From assembly GCA_017436905.1 (NCBI GenBank), contig JAFSCF010000007.1:55624-119623 (forward strand): 64,000 nucleotides of DNA. Direction: 5' to 3'. The notes beneath the pieces are model-generated. The model made no database searches, was not told the origin of the DNA, and was given only the letters and a program-made list of their open reading frames with translations. Positions 56,728 through 64,000 of this stretch are shown here, one piece after another. The translations under genes and the position numbers were made by a program. Every line of letters starts with the position of its first letter. Position 1 is the stretch's first letter. The stretch comes from Clostridia bacterium. GTDB taxonomy: Bacteria > Bacillota > Clostridia > UMGS1810.

Positions 56728-58904
56728 GTACAAGTGCTTTTGAGCGTTATGCTCATTTTATTCAAGAATACATATATCGTAAAAAATGGACAGATTTGAG
56801 AGAAGTTCAGGTTGAAGCCTGTGATGCTATATTAGATACGGACAAGCATGTGATTATAGCATCCGGAACCGCTTCGGGAAAAACAGAAGCTGCATTTTTC
56901 CCTATACTGACTCTACTTGAGCATAATCCTTCAGATTCAATTGGTGTTATGTATATCGGTCCACTTAAAGCTCTTATTAATGACCAATTTGAAAGATTGG
57001 GAGAACTATTAGAAGATGTTGAAATTCCTGTATGGTCTTGGCATGGTGATATTTCACAATCGCACAAGAGAAAAGCCTTAAAAACGGCTAAAGGAATTTT
57101 ACAGATAACACCCGAATCATTAGAAGCGTTGATAATGAAACATCCGGGGGATGCTTGTAGACTATTCTCCGATTTGCGATTTATTGTAATTGACGAAATC
57201 CATGCTTTAATGGGTGAAGACAGAGGTCTTCAGGTTCTTTGTCTAATAGATAGATTAGAAAAAATCACAGGATGCTCACCAAGAAGAATAGGTCTTTCTG
57301 CAACTTTGAATGATTATAAACCTGCAATGGAATTCTTGGCTTCAGGAAGCGAAAAAGAAGCTGTTTCTGTTGGCATACAAGCTCATAAAAGAACTATATC
57401 ACTATGTGCAGAAAGTTTTGTTTTGCCTGAAGATGACGTAAATGCCCAAAAGGTAATGGATGAGTATAACTCCTTTTTGTATGATAATTGCCATAATAAG
57501 AAATGCTTGATTTTTACTAATAGTAGAACAAATGCAGAAAAAACAATTGATGATATGAAAAAGGAAGCTGCTCGGCGTAAGGAACGAGATGTTTTCTATG
57601 TCCATCATGGAAGTGTATCGGCAGCTTTAAGAAAAGAGGCTGAAGAAGCATTAAGGGATAATGATGGACCAACTGTTGCTGCGGCTACATTAACTTTGGA
57701 ATTGGGCATTGATATAGGAGATTTGGATTCTACTATTCAAATAGGTGCTCCTTATACATGCTCAAGCTTTGTTCAGAGATTGGGACGCTCCGGTAGAAGG
57801 ACAGGAAAATCTCAAATGATGTTTTTAAACTTATATGAAGAATCCAATAAAAATGCGTTAGATTCTATGCCATGGGATTTGCTTCGTTCATTAGCGATTA
57901 TTCAACTTTATTTAGAAGAAAGATGGGTTGAACCTTTTGAACAAAAGAAAAAACCATTCAGCTTGTTAGCGCATCAAACATTAAGTACATTGATGTCATG
58001 CGGAGAACTTTCCCCGGCTGAACTTGCAAGAAAGGTGTTACTTCTTCCTGCTTTTAAAAACATTATTTCAACGGATGAGTATCGTGATTTGCTCAAATTT
58101 ATGATTGAAAAAGAATACTTGCAACGTATGGATAATGGTGGAATTATAGTTGGATTAAAAGGAGAAAAAATATGTAATTATTTTTCTTTTTATGCCGTGT
58201 TCCAAGAAGAGGAAACATATAAGGTCTTGAGTAGCAATGGAGAGATAGGGACATTAAATAAATGCCCTGCTGTAGGTGAAGTATTTGTTCTTGCCGGTCG
58301 TTCTTGGATTGTTATTTCTGTTGATGAGGAAAGAAAAACTATTTATGTAAATCAGACCAAGAGCAGCAGAATACCATCTTGGGAAGGCGAAGGCGGAGAT
58401 ATTCATTCTAAAGTACTTCAAAAGATAAAAATCATTTTGCAGGAAGAAACCATTTATCCATATATGCAAAAAAATGCGATTAAAGTCTTAACCGATGCGA
58501 GAAAGATTGCAAAAGATAGTGGTATTTTAGAACACGATATTATACAGTATGCCGAAAAGTCATACTTTGTTTGCCCGTGGGTGGGGACAAAAGAAATCCG
58601 CACGATAGTAAGAATGTTTGCTTGTGGATTAAAAGAACAATTAGATATACGCTCGGTTGTTAATTCGGGCTATTATCTGAGTTTTACAAGTGGATTAGAT
58701 ACGAAAGAACTTAGGAAAAGGATAACAGAGTTAAAATGTGAACAAGATGATCCAAGTATAGTGCTTAATGATGAACAACTACCACCACGAATTGACAAAT
58801 ATGATTATATGGTGCCGGATAATCTTTTGAGAAGTTCGTATTTGCATAATCAGGTTGATGTAATGTCTGCAAATGAAATATTGAAATCACTTGTATGGAA
58901 GTAA
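56724..58904 (+). CDS. Lhr/BrxHI-like DEAD/DEAH helicase
   Basis: 726 residues. It is a superfamily 2 helicase: motif I ASGTASGKTEA (residues 46-56), motif II VIDEIHAL near 155-162, motif III GLSATLND, motif IV region KCLIFTNSRTNAEK and motif VI FVQRLGRSGRRTGK. The Lhr-like layout with LGRSGRR and a long C-terminal domain resembles BrxHI of BREX type 2. It starts inside the ATPase gene (ATGA). A 60-bp A+T-rich gap follows. Confidence 0.88.
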   Translation: MSTSAFERYAHFIQEYIYRKKWTDLREVQVEACDAILDTDKHVIIASGTASGKTEAAFFPILTLLEHNPSDSIGVMYIGPLKALINDQFERLGELLEDVEIPVWSWHGDISQSHKRKALKTAKGILQITPESLEALIMKHPGDACRLFSDLRFIVIDEIHALMGEDRGLQVLCLIDRLEKITGCSPRRIGLSATLNDYKPAMEFLASGSEKEAVSVGIQAHKRTISLCAESFVLPEDDVNAQKVMDEYNSFLYDNCHNKKCLIFTNSRTNAEKTIDDMKKEAARRKERDVFYVHHGSVSAALRKEAEEALRDNDGPTVAAATLTLELGIDIGDLDSTIQIGAPYTCSSFVQRLGRSGRRTGKSQMMFLNLYEESNKNALDSMPWDLLRSLAIIQLYLEERWVEPFEQKKKPFSLLAHQTLSTLMSCGELSPAELARKVLLLPAFKNIISTDEYRDLLKFMIEKEYLQRMDNGGIIVGLKGEKICNYFSFYAVFQEEETYKVLSSNGEIGTLNKCPAVGEVFVLAGRSWIVISVDEERKTIYVNQTKSSRIPSWEGEGGDIHSKVLQKIKIILQEETIYPYMQKNAIKVLTDARKIAKDSGILEHDIIQYAEKSYFVCPWVGTKEIRTIVRMFACGLKEQLDIRSVVNSGYYLSFTSGLDTKELRKRITELKCEQDDPSIVLNDEQLPPRIDKYDYMVPDNLLRSSYLHNQVDVMSANEILKSLVWK

Positions 58905-58964
58905 ATTTTCCTTTTTGCAATAGTGAAAAAATAATACATAAGATAATATTTTAGGAGGGGTAAA

Positions 58965-59669
58965 ATGTTTATAGGTATTTCTAAAACGATTGCTAAAGTC
59001 GGTGGGTTTCGTATAGGAATTGGAACGCGAATTAGCAAGAAAAATGCACCATATGCACTTATTGGTATTTTTATATATTATATGTTTATGCTATGTTGGT
59101 ACATGATGATTGGTTGCGGATGGCTTATTTATGCAATGTGTTATGGTATTTATTTCTTAATAAAAACACTGCTTTTTAGAAATAAATCAATTAACAATGC
59201 AGCAAAGATGTCTCAAAGCACCATTTCGGAGAATATTGATGTATCTACTGCAAAGCAGGAAATGCAAAATGATATTCGAATCGTAGAAGATTGCATAGAA
59301 ATATTGAGAACAACGGTTAATCCGGACACTTTTTTCAGCAGATTAAATTTGCTTATAGAAAAATCCAAACATTTAAGTGATGTTGGAGAACAGATAAAAA
59401 TGAAAGATGAATCTGTATTCAACTTACATAAGAATGCGGTTGAAAATTACCAAGAAATGTGCAGGATGTTTTTGGAAAGATATTTTGAAGATGTTCACAT
59501 AAAAGCATCTGAATTAAAAACAACAAACGGTAGAAATGGTCGCTATCAAAAATTTTATGATTCTTTGCAAGAGTATTACGAGCATCTAGACGAAGAAAAT
59601 ATTAATTATATTGAAGCAACGTGTAAAGCTCATTATATTGAGACGGAAAAAGTTGATAAGGAGGGATAA
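58965..59669 (+). CDS. Small membrane protein sharing a domain with the TerB protein
   Basis: 234 residues; AGGAGGGG precedes the ATG. Two hydrophobic segments (about 28-45 and 50-68) are followed by a soluble helical region. Its part ILRTTVNPDTFFSRLNLLI aligns with LLNKTTNPSTFFGRYETAV of the TerB-domain protein, and EYYEHLDEENINYIEATCKA aligns with QYRKHLTEDNISYMNDLLED, so the two share a domain of about 120 residues. The function is unknown. It directly precedes the channel gene, with a single base between stop and start. Confidence 0.75.
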   Translation: MFIGISKTIAKVGGFRIGIGTRISKKNAPYALIGIFIYYMFMLCWYMMIGCGWLIYAMCYGIYFLIKTLLFRNKSINNAAKMSQSTISENIDVSTAKQEMQNDIRIVEDCIEILRTTVNPDTFFSRLNLLIEKSKHLSDVGEQIKMKDESVFNLHKNAVENYQEMCRMFLERYFEDVHIKASELKTTNGRNGRYQKFYDSLQEYYEHLDEENINYIEATCKAHYIETEKVDKEG

Positions 59670-59670
59670 A

Positions 59671-61512
59671 ATGAAGAAGAGGACTTTACGTGAACGCATT
59701 AGCTATTGGATAGACTGTATGATGTCCAAAGGCCCGATTGCTATGTGTGTTTTGTTATTTGCAATTACTTTTGCGATAGTTATAGTTATCGGTGTTATAG
59801 CATCATTTGCATCTGATGAGGGAGGGATTTTGTATCAAGTATGGCTTAGCCTTATGCAAACATTAGATGCTGGAAACCTTTCGGGTGTTGCTACGGATAA
59901 CATAGCGTACTTAGTCCTTATGTTCCTTGCTACGCTTTGTGGTTTGTTCCTTACCAGTGTCTTAATTGGTGTTATTGCAACAGGTGTTGAGGACAAGCTT
60001 AGTGAACTGCGTAAGGGTACATCTGTTGTTCAAGAGGATAACCATACCATTATCATTGGTTTTGATAACAATGTATACGCAATTCTTCAAGAACTTATTG
60101 AAGCTAACTCTAATAAGAAAAACGCATGCATCGTAATATTAGGTGAGCAACCAAAGGAAGAGATAGAAGATGCTATTTCTTCTCATATTCCAGATACTGT
60201 AACTACTCGAATTATTTGCCGTAGCGGTAATTTACATGAGGCTTATGCATTAGAACGATGCTCTGTAGAAACTTGTAAATCTGTGATTGTTAATGTTCAT
60301 GATGATGCAGAAACAGTAAAGGTTTTATTGGCACTTGCAACTTATATCAAAAACAAAGAACTGACTAATCCTAATCTGAGATTCATTGTTTCTTTACAAG
60401 ATAATCAGTATGTAGAGGCGGCTAATATTGCAGGGGAAGGTCGTGCGGCAATTGTTTATGCTAAAGATGCTATTGCCCGAATTATTTCTAACACTTGTCG
60501 TCAGCATGGTTTGTCGCAGGTTTTGACTGAATTATTTAATTTTACCGGTAATGAATTATATTTTGAAAAAGTTTCTGAATTAGCAGGAAAAAGTTTTAAA
60601 GAAGCAACAATGAGTTTTTCAAATGCGATAGTAGTTGGGTTACAAACAGCCGGTCAGGTTAAGTTAAATCCGCCTATGGATACTGTGATTGGAAAAGATG
60701 ATGAAATTGTTCTTTTGGAACTGGATGATGGTGCATATAAATATCATCCTGTAAAAATGGTGGATGAGTCAAAAATCTGTAATGATGCAAGCGTTTCTGC
60801 AACAGCAAATGACCATTTAATTGTTTTAGGTAGTAATGAAAAATTATCAACCATCCTTGCAGAATATGATAAGTATGTGGAAACTGGCACACATGTGGTT
60901 ATAGTTGATGATGACTTGGATGAAACAAAATTAGACACATATGATAATTTAGATATTACTGTATGTACTAAACCGGTTACTCGTGAACTTCTCTGTGAAT
61001 TTATAAACAAAGATGCTAACAACATTTTACTTTTGAATGACGATAGCCAAGATCCGGAAACTTCTGACTCTCAGACTTTATTAAGATTAATTCTTTTGCG
61101 TGATATTGCGGACAACGCTGGTTTGGATTTCTCTATAACAACAGAAATGCGTAGCGTGGACAATCAACGATTGGCATCACAGGCAAGAGTAGATGATTTC
61201 GTTATAGGTTCTAATTTTGCCAGCTTGATAATGGCACAGATTTCTGAAAATCCAAAGATGCTGCCGTTAATTGATGATTTGCTAGATGAAAGCGGCTCCG
61301 AGATGTATATGAAACCTGTTGCCAATTATGTACCTCTTGGAGTGCCAGTTGATTCTTACATGCTTACTGAAAGTGTAGCTCGCAAGGGCGAGATATATCT
61401 AGGTTACAGACAAAACGATAATACAAAATCAGATGTGATTGTGAATCCTCAAAAGGATGAAACCATTGTTTTTGGCGAACATGATCAGATTGTTGTTATA
61501 GCAGAAAATTAG
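59671..61512 (+). CDS. CASTOR/POLLUX-type ion channel with RCK-like domains
   Basis: 613 residues; AAGGAGGG precedes the ATG. The first helix is about 22-46, a pore segment VWLSLMQTLDAGNLSG is at about 57-72, and the second helix is about 78-105. Two Rossmann-type RCK/TrkA-N-like domains follow (HTIIIGFDNNVYAILQELIE and DHLIVLGSNEKLSTIL). The pore sequence fits the CASTOR/POLLUX (DMI1) family, cation channels known from plant symbiosis and many bacteria. Here it closes an operon of DNA-acting proteins; a role as the membrane effector of a defence system is inference. The stop is TAG, followed by a terminator. Confidence 0.82.
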   Translation: MKKRTLRERISYWIDCMMSKGPIAMCVLLFAITFAIVIVIGVIASFASDEGGILYQVWLSLMQTLDAGNLSGVATDNIAYLVLMFLATLCGLFLTSVLIGVIATGVEDKLSELRKGTSVVQEDNHTIIIGFDNNVYAILQELIEANSNKKNACIVILGEQPKEEIEDAISSHIPDTVTTRIICRSGNLHEAYALERCSVETCKSVIVNVHDDAETVKVLLALATYIKNKELTNPNLRFIVSLQDNQYVEAANIAGEGRAAIVYAKDAIARIISNTCRQHGLSQVLTELFNFTGNELYFEKVSELAGKSFKEATMSFSNAIVVGLQTAGQVKLNPPMDTVIGKDDEIVLLELDDGAYKYHPVKMVDESKICNDASVSATANDHLIVLGSNEKLSTILAEYDKYVETGTHVVIVDDDLDETKLDTYDNLDITVCTKPVTRELLCEFINKDANNILLLNDDSQDPETSDSQTLLRLILLRDIADNAGLDFSITTEMRSVDNQRLASQARVDDFVIGSNFASLIMAQISENPKMLPLIDDLLDESGSEMYMKPVANYVPLGVPVDSYMLTESVARKGEIYLGYRQNDNTKSDVIVNPQKDETIVFGEHDQIVVIAEN

Positions 61513-61567
61513 TTTTCTCATAAATATTTTTCTTATATAAGATTTACATAAGTAAATAGTTATTATA

Positions 61568-61608
61568 GATACCACTTCTCCTTCAGGGGTTAGGTGGTAT
61601 CTTTTTTT
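61568..61608 (+). terminator. Terminator of the cargo operon
   Basis: The stem GATACCAC (61568-61575) / GTGGTATC (61594-61601), with an inner CTCC-GGGG pairing, is followed by seven T residues. Confidence 0.88.
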
Positions 61609-61673
61609 GCGAATAACTTGTATGATGTGACTTTACGAACAATCGATCTATGCTACACCTCTATATTCCTTCG

Positions 61674-61702
61674 TTGACTTCTGCCTCCTCTTGTGGTACT
61701 GT
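61674..61702 (+). promoter_or_regulatory. Promoter before the DUF6809-like gene, lying inside a ribosome-site hairpin
   Basis: TTGACT, 17-bp spacer, TACTGT. CCTCCTC (61684-61690) in the spacer is complementary to the ribosome site GAGGAGG (61712-61718), so only transcripts started upstream of this promoter would hide the site. Confidence 0.5.
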
Positions 61703-61727
61703 TTGTGTCGCGAGGAGGTGAAATCAA

Positions 61728-62012
61728 ATGAAAGTGCTTGAAGAATTCTGGTATGGAAATATCAATCCGATGGAAAGACCATTCCAAAGGCAAAGGCAAT
61801 TCGACAAGGTGTTTAGGCTACTGACCAAAAACGAAGAAGAATTGCTTAAAAATCTAAATGAGCAAGAAAAAGAATTATTTGACAAAGTCAAAGCTTGTTA
61901 TGACGAGATGATACAAATAACAGAATGTCAAACATTTATAAAGGGATTCAAATTAGGAGCAAGATTCTTTATAGAATGCTTCGAAAATGATGCCGACATA
62001 TTCGATGAATGA
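61728..62012 (+). CDS. DUF6809-like small protein of mobile elements
   Basis: 94 residues after GAGGAGGTGA. It is an acidic, helical protein with the pattern MKVLEEFWYGNINPMERPF and FIKGFKLGARFFIECF, which I recognise as a small protein often found in Firmicutes integrative elements. The function is unknown. It stands alone between the cargo terminator and a secreted-protein gene. Confidence 0.75.
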   Translation: MKVLEEFWYGNINPMERPFQRQRQFDKVFRLLTKNEEELLKNLNEQEKELFDKVKACYDEMIQITECQTFIKGFKLGARFFIECFENDADIFDE

Positions 62013-62060
62013 AAATCGAGTGTGTCGGTATTTTTATACCCAAAATGAAAGGATAATATT

Positions 62061-62609
62061 ATGAAGAAGAAAATAATATGTACGGCACTTGCCGCAATGA
62101 TGCTATTATCTACAACTGTATCGGCGGCACCATGGTGGCTCAGTAAATACCGAGTGACCTTTGAAAACGAACTTGGAATCGTAGGAAATGTAACCTTAAC
62201 CTTCGCATCGTATGGTGGAAGCTTTATCAGACCAATAACAAAAAGATATGGTGAGAACATCAGCCTTGATAGTTACATTCCAACTAAATACGGATATACA
62301 TTCAAAGGATGGTACATAGACCCCCGAACAAAGCAAAATCAGGTAACTACATTTAAATTCACAAAGCCTGATGTGGTGTATGCGAAATGGGAAAAGAACC
62401 CGGCAGAACCTATAAATCCAAATGATGAAATTATGTCAAAAGACACATGCTACCTCACAGATGAAGAAACAAAAATACGAAATGAAATCATAGAAGAAAA
62501 GAGTAAGGCATACATAGAAGGCTTTGGCTATGTAGCACCAAGCAAAACCAAAACCATCAGCGTAAGTTCAGATGGCGACATAAACAAAATGGTTGGTACA
62601 ATGGATTAA
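62061..62609 (+). CDS. Secreted protein with an InlB-type B-repeat
   Basis: 182 residues with a signal peptide cut near residue 23 (TTVSA-AP). Residues about 38-110 are one InlB/Flg_new repeat (YGGSFIRPITKRYGENISLD, GYTFKGWYID, VYAKWEK), a small beta-grasp-like module of surface adhesins. The C-terminal 70 residues are charged and unrecognised. It is 48 bases after the preceding gene. Whether it acts in element transfer or host adhesion is unknown. Confidence 0.75.
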   Translation: MKKKIICTALAAMMLLSTTVSAAPWWLSKYRVTFENELGIVGNVTLTFASYGGSFIRPITKRYGENISLDSYIPTKYGYTFKGWYIDPRTKQNQVTTFKFTKPDVVYAKWEKNPAEPINPNDEIMSKDTCYLTDEETKIRNEIIEEKSKAYIEGFGYVAPSKTKTISVSSDGDINKMVGTMD

Positions 62610-62667
62610 AATCAAATTTAAGGGCAAATGTAACGGCTGTAACAGCCCGTTGTAGCACAAAACTATT

Positions 62668-62704
62668 GCAGGTAAGGGTAATTACCCCACCTGCTCTTTT
62701 TGTA
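62668..62704 (+). terminator. Terminator after the InlB-repeat gene
   Basis: GCAGGT and ACCTGC enclose the palindrome GGGTAATTACCC, followed by a T run. Confidence 0.8.
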
Positions 62705-62821
62705 AGCAAAAACTGCGACATATAAAGCGGTTATAATAAGCACAATAACAATTATAAAAATTTTAATTATTGCGCGTTCGCTGCACTTTTGTTAAAAGTT
62801 TGTGACGCGGACAAAAAGGCC

Positions 62822-62852
62822 TTGACAGACCCCTAGGTTCACGCGCTATAAT
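62822..62852 (+). promoter_or_regulatory. Promoter of the xis leader, long 19-bp spacer
   Basis: TTGACA and TATAAT are both perfect but 19 bp apart, a spacing known from promoters that need MerR-type untwisting. The spacer holds CCTAGG. Confidence 0.65.
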
Positions 62853-62858
62853 GATAGC

Positions 62859-63084
62859 CCAAGAGGAAAATCCTAGCTGAAATATATAAGTTGTTCCTTG
62901 AAAATTGAATAGCTTGCACGGTGAGTTATACAACACAGCGAGCGCCAAGACTCCTCTTTTGAGGACGAGCGATTTAACTGTTTGCAAATACGAGGTTATG
63001 GTCGAGCAGGACCGAGGCTCAGGAAATGTAACCGAAGGCAAGTGCAAGACTTTTTACACATTTTAAGAAAGGTAGGTAGCCATT
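62859..63084 (+). promoter_or_regulatory. Structured leader RNA before xis
   Basis: Together with 62610-62858 this makes a 475-bp stretch without a gene. The leader of about 225 nt has a long-range pair CTTGCAC (62913-62919) / GTGCAAG (63042-63048) closing a multi-branched domain. Inside are a CCTC-TTTT-GAGG hairpin (62953-62964) and an AGGA-AAA-TCCT hairpin near the 5' end. It is more G+C rich than the flanks. A regulatory or non-coding RNA that controls excision is inferred; no known class was recognised. Confidence 0.4.
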
Positions 63085-63279
63085 ATGATTAGTATTCCAA
63101 TTTGGGAAAAAGCTAATTTGACGTTAGAAGAAGCGGCTGCCTACTCAGGTATCGGAATTCACAAAATTAGAATGTTATCAGGAAAAGCGGAGTGTGACTT
63201 CGTCCTTTGGGTAGGCAACAAGCGATTAATCAAGAGACGAAAGTTCGATGAATTTATCGAACGACAATACTCTATCTAA
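63085..63279 (+). CDS. xis: Tn916-type excisionase
   Basis: 64 residues after AGAAAGGTAGG. It is a MerR-like winged-helix excisionase: WEKANLTLEEAAAYSGIGIH, RMLSGKAECDFVLWVGNKRL, KFDEFIERQY, with the usual Tn916 Xis length and motifs. It bends DNA near the element ends and steers the integrase towards excision. The integrase gene follows after 120 bp with its own promoter. Confidence 0.92.
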   Translation: MISIPIWEKANLTLEEAAAYSGIGIHKIRMLSGKAECDFVLWVGNKRLIKRRKFDEFIERQYSI

Positions 63280-63297
63280 CGAGCGGAATTAAACTAA

Positions 63298-63383
63298 ACG
63301 GATTACATTGTTTTGATTGACTTTCAAGCATAAGTGTTATATAATCTTATTGCCTGATTGTGCTTCTGTGCGGTGTAATCCGT
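63298..63383. repeat. Inverted repeat flanking the int promoter
   Basis: ACGGATTACA (63298-63307) and TGTAATCCGT (63374-63383) are perfect 10-bp arms around the int promoter; the right arm ends one base before the GGAAAGGAG ribosome site. Confidence 0.7.
63317..63345 (+). promoter_or_regulatory. Promoter of the integrase gene
   Basis: TTGACT, 17-bp spacer, TATAAT, about 55 bp before the int ATG. Confidence 0.82.
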
Positions 63384-63399
63384 TGGAAAGGAGCCAATT

Positions 63400-64000
63400 A
63401 TGACTAAAACAAGAAATACAAAAAGAAAGGACAGTAACAGAACTGTTCTGAAAAAGGGAGAATCCCAAAGACCGAACGGAACTTATTCGTACCGTTGGAC
63501 ATCGGATGACGGCGAAAGGCATGTCTTCTACGCCCCTACTCTTGACGAGTTGCGTATAAAAGAAGTTGAGCTGGCTTACGACATCCATGACGGCATCAGG
63601 ACCGAGTGCAGAAACACAACGGTCAATCAGTTGTTTGATTTATGGTGTGATTTAAAGCGTGGCATCAAGGATAATACGCTTCAAAATTACAAGTATATGT
63701 ATAACACTTTTATAAGACCAAAGTTCGGTTTACAAAAGGTAGTGTGTGTTAAGAAATCGGATGTCAAAAGGTTTTATAATCTTCTGGCAGATGACAGAGT
63801 GATGAAAATTGCCACCATCGACACCATACATAATATTTTACATCAAGTATTTGATATGGCGGTGGATGACAATTACATCAGAACAAATCCTACCGAGAAA
63901 ATGCTGAAAGAGCTGAAGCAATCTCATAACTTTGAAGTTGAGAAAAGAAAGGCTCTCACAGTAGCAGAACAGAATTTGTTTATGGACTTTCTAAAGAGAA
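63400..64000 (+). CDS. int: Tn916-type tyrosine integrase, N-terminal part
   Basis: The frame opens at the ATG at 63400 after GGAAAGGAG and stays open for 200 codons to the window edge. Residues about 18-65 are the small arm-binding domain of Tn916-type integrases (GESQRPNGTYSYRWTSDDGE). Residues about 70-180 are the SAM-like core-binding domain (NTTVNQLFDLWCDLKRGIKD, YIRTNPTEKMLKEL). The catalytic domain with the R-H-R-Y residues begins at about KALTVAEQNLFMDFLKR and lies beyond the window, so activity cannot be judged. Its place after xis marks the right end of the element. Confidence 0.9.
   Translation, partial: MTKTRNTKRKDSNRTVLKKGESQRPNGTYSYRWTSDDGERHVFYAPTLDELRIKEVELAYDIHDGIRTECRNTTVNQLFDLWCDLKRGIKDNTLQNYKYMYNTFIRPKFGLQKVVCVKKSDVKRFYNLLADDRVMKIATIDTIHNILHQVFDMAVDDNYIRTNPTEKMLKELKQSHNFEVEKRKALTVAEQNLFMDFLKR

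Larger units (their letters stand above)
46618..64000. mobile_element. Integrative mobilizable element inserted downstream of lysS, right end outside window
   Basis: The region starts directly after lysS and runs to at least the window end. It holds a MobP-type relaxase and partner, a Tn916-type xis-int pair at the far end, and defence-like cargo between them. Gene style changes here: four of the fourteen complete genes end in TAG, against one in about thirty host genes. No VirB4, TcpA/VirD4 or other mating-pore gene is present, so it would need a helper (integrative mobilizable element rather than full ICE). The left boundary is inferred; the direct repeat that would prove it lies outside the window. 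Confidence 0.8.

Noticed and set aside
55393..58904. A complete BREX system
   Set aside because: Only the BrxD-like ATPase and BrxHI-like helicase are present. No PglX methylase, PglZ phosphatase, PglW/PglY or BrxC-type genes were found in the window.
62859..63084. Retron or group II intron RNA
   Set aside because: No reverse transcriptase gene is nearby and no domain V-like hairpin was found.
46618..64000. A full conjugative element (ICE)
   Set aside because: There is a relaxase and an integrase but no VirB4-type ATPase, coupling protein or mating-pore gene, and the integrase already marks the right end.

Overview
The window looks like the chromosome of an uncultured, low- to medium-G+C Clostridia-type Firmicute. 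The signs are AAGGAGG-type ribosome binding sites, consensus sigma-A promoters, an AbrB-family regulator, a 58-residue S21, an Lpl/Ytc-type sugar importer, secreted proteins with S-layer homology (SLH) domains and a CsaB pyruvyltransferase. No rRNA, tRNA or CRISPR array was recognised.

Region 1 (1-3.4 kb) is housekeeping: the end of tex, a shared sugar-ABC ATPase (MsmX/UgpC type), rpsU, yqeY and a tandem-AbrB regulator. Region 2 (3.5-28.3 kb) is a carbohydrate locus. A membrane-bound AraC-family sensor is divergent from an importer made of two permeases and a lipoprotein and lacking its own ATPase. Seven large secreted proteins follow: two paralogous heparinase II/III-like lyases (one split by an in-frame amber codon), two SLH proteins and three multi-domain lectin/Ig-like proteins. 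A cytoplasmic deacetylase-like protein closes the region. Region 3 (28.4-38.0 kb, minus strand) holds a penicillin-binding protein, a glycosyltransferase-CsaB fusion that could pyruvylate the wall polymer SLH proteins bind, an RluA-type pseudouridine synthase, a TPR protein, asnS, a ComM/YifB ATPase and an SGNH hydrolase. Region 4 (38.2-46.6 kb) holds secA, prfB with its programmed +1 frameshift, a PrsA-like foldase, an unknown gene, greA and lysS.

Region 5 (46.6 kb to the window end) is an integrative mobilizable element inserted just 3' of lysS. It carries an HTH gene, a MobP-type relaxase with a small partner, an AbiEi/AbiEii toxin-antitoxin pair, a six-gene cargo operon, small element genes, an excisionase and a Tn916-type integrase cut by the window edge. 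The cargo operon encodes a DEDDh exonuclease-BRCT protein, a TM2/TerB-N/TerB-C membrane protein, a BrxD-like ATPase, an Lhr/BrxHI-like helicase, a small membrane protein and a CASTOR/POLLUX-type ion channel. It is the best candidate for an undescribed system: an anti-phage or stress machine joining DNA processing to a membrane channel.

Two non-coding repeat families stand out in the host part. One is a set of six intergenic hairpins whose stems differ in sequence but are self-complementary, while their 14-nt loops are conserved. The other is a pair of roughly 140-bp MITE-like palindromic repeats.
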